This document shows positions 60,992 to 64,000 of a stretch of 64,000 nt of DNA, one piece after another. The position numbers were made by a program, and so were the translations under genes. Numbering within the stretch: position 1 is the stretch's first letter; each line of letters begins with the position of its first letter. A model generated the notes under the pieces. That model did no database searches. It saw only the letters and a program-made list of their open reading frames with translations, and had not been told where the DNA came from. The stretch comes from Prorocentrum cordatum (taxonomy: Eukaryota > Sar > Dinophyceae > Prorocentrales > Prorocentraceae): contig CAUYUJ010019939.1 in assembly GCA_963575745.1 (NCBI GenBank), positions 92,501 through 156,500 on the forward strand, written 5' to 3'.

Positions 60992-61206
60992 AGTGGCGAA
61001 GCATCTTGGCTCGCCTAGAGCCCTACCAAGTAATGTTTTAATAACCTTTTTTGTGGCTTCCACGAGATGTTCTCAGAACATTTCTGGCGGAGTCTGTCTT
61101 GGTTTCTCGCATCGGGTTTATGTTCTAAGAACAGTATAGCAGTTGTGGGTTCTAAGAACATTTCGTGGCAGGACTGTAGGAATGCCGGGACGGTCGGTCC
61201 CTGCTC
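60992..61206. repeat. Dispersed repeat Fam-M copy 2
   Basis: GAGTGGCGAAGCATCTTGGC ... ATGTTCTAAGAACAG ... GGACGGTCGGTCCCTGCTCC. Confidence 0.8.
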
Positions 61207-61217
61207 CAAACGCGGAT

Positions 61218-61358
61218 CAGCCAGAGCAGGATCCTGCAGGATCTTACAGGATCCTTCGCATTGACCCGGGTTTGGGTGCAGGATCTTGCAGGAGTTTGCA
61301 GGATTCTGCAAGGCCTGACTGATCTGGGTCTGGATTGACCCGGGTCAGAAGATCCCCG
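61218..61358. repeat. Dispersed repeat Fam-N copy 2
   Basis: GGATCCTGCAGGATCTTACA ... GTCTGGATTGACCCGGGTCA. Here it directly follows Fam-M, whereas the 43 kb and 41 kb copies are separate. Confidence 0.75.
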
Positions 61359-61373
61359 AAGTCGGACTTCCAT

Positions 61374-61629
61374 CGGGTTGACCCAAGAGGGGGTCCAGCG
61401 ACAAGGGGGTGGTGCAATAGGTTCGGTGCGATAGATTTGTGGGGTTGCAATAGATTTGGTGCGTGCAATGCGTTCCGGTGCGCAGATGTACTGCTGGGCT
61501 TCTGCGTGCAATACCTTAGTTGCAATACAATGCAGTACAATTCTTTGGCGCTGTACATGTGCAATTCCATTGTCCCAAAAACCTATTGTACCACCCCCTT
61601 TCAGTAGGACCCCCTCTTTGGTCAACCAA
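61374..61629. mobile_element. Inverted-repeat element, Fam-G copy 2
   Basis: CGGGTTGACCCAAGAGGGGG ... CCCCCTCTTTGGTCAACC. GCAATA-rich centre as in copy 1. Confidence 0.88.
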
Positions 61630-61834
61630 AGATTCTCGCCCCCAAATCTCAGAGGAGGGCGACTTGAGACTGCGGCAGTTGGCCTCCAGGGGGGGGTGGA
61701 AGGGCCTCGTCGCCACGGCTGGACGCGGGGGTCTGGGGACCCGTTTTGAGCTGCGGGTGTCGCGACTCGCCCTGCTCGGGCGATCCCCGAGATTCCCCCC
61801 CCCCCCAAAGGTCCTACCCCTCGGCAGTGCGAGG

Positions 61835-62020
61835 GAATCTGGGGGCACATCCCTTCATCCCTTCTTGAGGGATCCAGTCGGACGCACCCCTCTCGAATGG
61901 GGGGACTGGGGCTGCCATTCGCCCCAGTTTACTACCCTGGGGCACATCCCTTACAGAGGGTGCCATTCGGACGCATCCCTATTGGATTGGGAGACTTGGC
62001 CCGCCATGCGCCCCGCCATC
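61835..62020. repeat. Tandem duplication, ~85-bp units
   Basis: GGGGCACATCCCTTCATCCC ... TCGGACGCACCCCTCTCG... is followed by GGGGCACATCCCTTACAGAG ... TCGGACGCATCCCTATTGG; both units end near GCCATGCGCCCC / GCCATTCGCCCC. Confidence 0.75.
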
Positions 62021-62234
62021 CGTCGGGAATGGCCAGGACCCCAGGTAGGGGGGCCCGGTTAGTGGTAGGGCCCCAGAGCCACCAAATTGGCCAGAATTAC
62101 GAAACCAGGTTTGCCGTAGCTGGTGTTTTTTCGGGTGACGGCAGTTCAGGTTAGTGGAACGGGGCCTGGGGGGCGCCCCCCAGTACACATCACTAAACCA
62201 GGTCCCACTAGACCCAGTTCACGCCCGAATACAG

Positions 62235-62412
62235 TGGAGACCCGTGCCAAGAGACACCCTGCTTGCCTCCAGGGCGCCCTGGGTTTCTTGGGCTTCGATG
62301 GCTTTGCCCTGGAACGCGCGCATTTCCCGCACCAGACATCAGTGGACGTCCCCTGGGGGCTCAGGGTGGGGCTCCTTCTTGTGGAAGGTTCCTCGTGGTC
62401 GAGCCCCTGCTG
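62235..62412. repeat. Dispersed repeat Fam-O copy 3
   Basis: TGGAGACCCGTGCCAAGAGA ... GCTTGCCTCCAGGGCGCCCT ... GGAAGGTTCCTCGTGGTCGA. Ends a few bases before the foldback at 62420. Confidence 0.75.
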
Positions 62413-62419
62413 TAGTCAC

Positions 62420-62592
62420 CGGGCGAAGAACGGTATAAAATAAACCTTTCCGCCGTCGGGAATGCCTGCCCCTGGGCGGCTGGACAGTTCATAATCCTAT
62501 GGCGCCACCGTAAGGGTATAAACTGTCCAGCCGCCCTTGGACAGGCGCCCCCGACAGCGAAAACGTTTATTCTCTATACCGTTCTTCGCCCG
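62420..62592. repeat. Foldback, ~75-bp arms
   Basis: CGGGCGAAGAACGGTATAAA ... and ...TCTATACCGTTCTTCGCCCG. Inner arm GGGCGGCTGGACAGTT pairs with AACTGTCCAGCCGCCC. Loop about 20 bp (CATAATCCTATGGCGCCACC). Confidence 0.9.
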
Positions 62593-62764
62593 AAAATGTA
62601 GGGGACGCTGCCCAGGGCTCCCGAGCCACAGCGTGGAGCCCCCAGGGAGCTCTGGAGGCCCCCCGGGGAGGCAGTGTCGGGCGGAGGGCACGGCCTGCCT
62701 CCCTAGGGCTCCCTTGGGAGGCTCTTTGGGAAGGCGCCACGCTCTTCTCCGCCCCACGCTCCTC

Positions 62765-62922
62765 TCGTGCCCCCTCCTCCTCCTCCTCCTCCTCCTCCCT
62801 CCTCCTCCTCCTCCTCCTCCTCCTCCTCCTCCTCCTTCCCCTCCTCCTCCTCCTCCTCCTTCCCCTCCTCCTCCTCCTCCTCCTCCTCCGCCTCCTCCCT
62901 CCTCCTCCTCCTCCTCCTCCTC

Positions 62923-62954
<32 letters not shown>

Positions 62955-63010
62955 TCCTCCCCCTCCTCCTCCTCCTCCTCCTCCCCCCTCCTCCCCCTCC
63001 TCCCCCTCCC
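62765..63010. repeat. (CTC)n polypyrimidine tract
   Basis: CTC triplets with TTCCCCTCC and CCCCCCCTCC interruptions. Confidence 0.97.
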
Positions 63011-63750
63011 TCTGCGGACGACGGCCCGACGGGGGCAGGCTTGCCCTCCAGGGCCGCTGGTGGCGGCCCCAGGGCCCAGTCGGGGCCACCGGTGGCAGAA
63101 GCGACGGCCAGCGAGGGGCCCAGAGATCCAGCGGAGATCCAGCGTGTTGAAAAAGCAGAGATCCAGCAGAGAAAGGGGGCGAGCGAGCGGAGATCCAGCG
63201 TGTTGAAAAAAGCAAGTCGGCGGTTTTTCACAATTTTCGGCCCCTAGGGGCCCTCGCCGGGCCGCGGGACCATCAAAAAGCGACTCAGGATGATCCAGGC
63301 CTCCCGGATGGGTCCGAGAGGGGGTCGAAGGATCGCTGGGACTTCTCAGAAGCCCTCGCGCCTTTGGGAGGTTTCCTGTGCCTTCGGAGAAGGGCTTCGA
63401 AAGCTTCCGAGAAGGCCGGGGGACGTCCGAGCCTTCTGAAAGGGCCTTCTCCGTCTCACTTCCCCCCCTCGCCCGGACTCGCCGCCGACAGAAGATTGCC
63501 CACGCTTCCCGCTGCAATTGTTCTGTCACGGCGGCGCGGAGGGGTCCGGGAGCGTCAGCACCGTCGACACGCTAACGGCGATGCAGGTAAAGGCGATGTG
63601 GGTTTCGGTATGGTAGGTGGGGGTTGTGCGTGGCCGACCTCATTATAGGTGCTTTCCCACAACTTGTTTTGCGCGAATGCGGCGTCGCAAAAGCCAGATT
63701 CCCAACATCGCCGTTAACCAACATCGCTGCTAGCGTTGCCTTGGCTTGTA
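63011..63750. other. No supported gene; Fam-Y fragment and GATCCAGCG repeats
   Basis: 63115-63215 has two copies of GGAGATCCAGCGTGTTGAAAA. 63330-63478 ends CCTTCTCCGTCTCACTTCCC, resembling one arm of Fam-Y. Confidence 0.5.
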
Positions 63751-63940
63751 GGCGAGCCCAGGGGGGAAGTGAGAAGGGGCGGGCCTTCTCAGAAGGCTCG
63801 GAAGTCCCTGGGCCTTCTCAGTAGTTTTCCAAGCCGTTCCCGAAGACACAGAAAGCCTCTCAGCAGGCGCGAGGGCTCCTGAGAAGTCCCACCGCCTTCT
63901 GAGGAGGTCTACTCCTTCTCACTTCCCCCCCTCGCTCGCC
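63751..63940. mobile_element. Inverted-repeat element, Fam-Y
   Basis: Ends GGCGAGCCCAGGGGGGAAGT and ACTTCCCCCCCTCGCTCGCC; inner arms GAGAAGG...CCTTCTCAGAAGGC and GCCTTCTGAGGAGG...CCTTCTC. Arms about 38 bp. Confidence 0.75.
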
Positions 63941-64000
63941 GCCGACTGGCAGCACCCAACCGGCGGCAAAGAGGCCGTCACTGGACCACTCCTTGGCATA

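Noticed and set aside
1-64000. tRNA, rRNA, spliced-leader RNA or snRNA genes
   Set aside because: Looked for the dinoflagellate spliced-leader word (TTTTGGCTCAAG) and for cloverleaf-like tracts by eye; none found. A covariance-model scan would be decisive.

Overview
The window looks like nuclear DNA from a large, GC-rich, repeat-laden protist genome, most probably a dinoflagellate (Prorocentrum/Symbiodinium-like). The grounds are the combination of a tyrosine-recombinase retrotransposon carrying a cytosine-C5-methyltransferase-like domain, a decayed LINE with an FIDDL reverse-transcriptase motif and C-terminal Cys/His fingers, MITE-like elements lying between coding blocks as if they were introns, and very abundant polypurine/polypyrimidine microsatellites. 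There are no operons, no bacterial-style gene packing, and no recognisable tRNA, rRNA, spliced-leader RNA gene or CRISPR array. The organism assignment is inference.

The centrepiece (30915-37924, 7,010 bp) is a nearly complete tyrosine-recombinase (YR) retrotransposon. Its ends are split direct repeats in the order A1 - ORFs - B1 - A2 - B2 (A = 51 bp, B = 122 bp), as known from PAT/Ngaro-type elements. It encodes a small Cys-motif/membrane-segment ORF whose stop overlaps the start of a gag-like ORF (TGATG), a pol with RT (active site YVDN), RNase H and a C5-methyltransferase-like domain, and an overlapping +1-frame tyrosine recombinase with the R...HxxRH...Y residues. One apparent frameshift lies in a T run at 32930-32933. 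The element sits inside a copy of another dispersed repeat, and an uninterrupted copy of that repeat at 22472-22655 acts as an in-window empty site that confirms the boundaries.

Two other protein-coding remnants are supported. One is a minus-strand gene of unknown function (about 14781-16817) in four coding blocks, two of whose gaps are filled by MITE-like elements. The other is a broken minus-strand LINE reverse transcriptase with C-terminal fingers (16950-18450). No other host gene is convincing; most long open frames are translations of simple repeats.

The rest is a mosaic of small dispersed repeats. At least fifteen families with inverted termini or foldback structure recur here, named Fam-A to Fam-Y for this annotation. 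Several are nested (C1 in E1, D2 in C3, F in A4, a tandem duplication in H3), which gives relative ages. Between them are long CTC/GAG tracts (887-1203, 8213-8335, 12190-12320, 22741-22880, 24362-25240, 26719-26868, 38357-38935, 43840-43950, 45655-45715, 51430-51543, 57592-57805, 62765-63010), GAT arrays, a 73-bp satellite (13907-14453), an approximately 88-bp degenerate tandem array (21130-22060) and GGGGCC-type minisatellites (30140-30730 and elsewhere). Repeat boundaries were read by eye and may be off by several bases.
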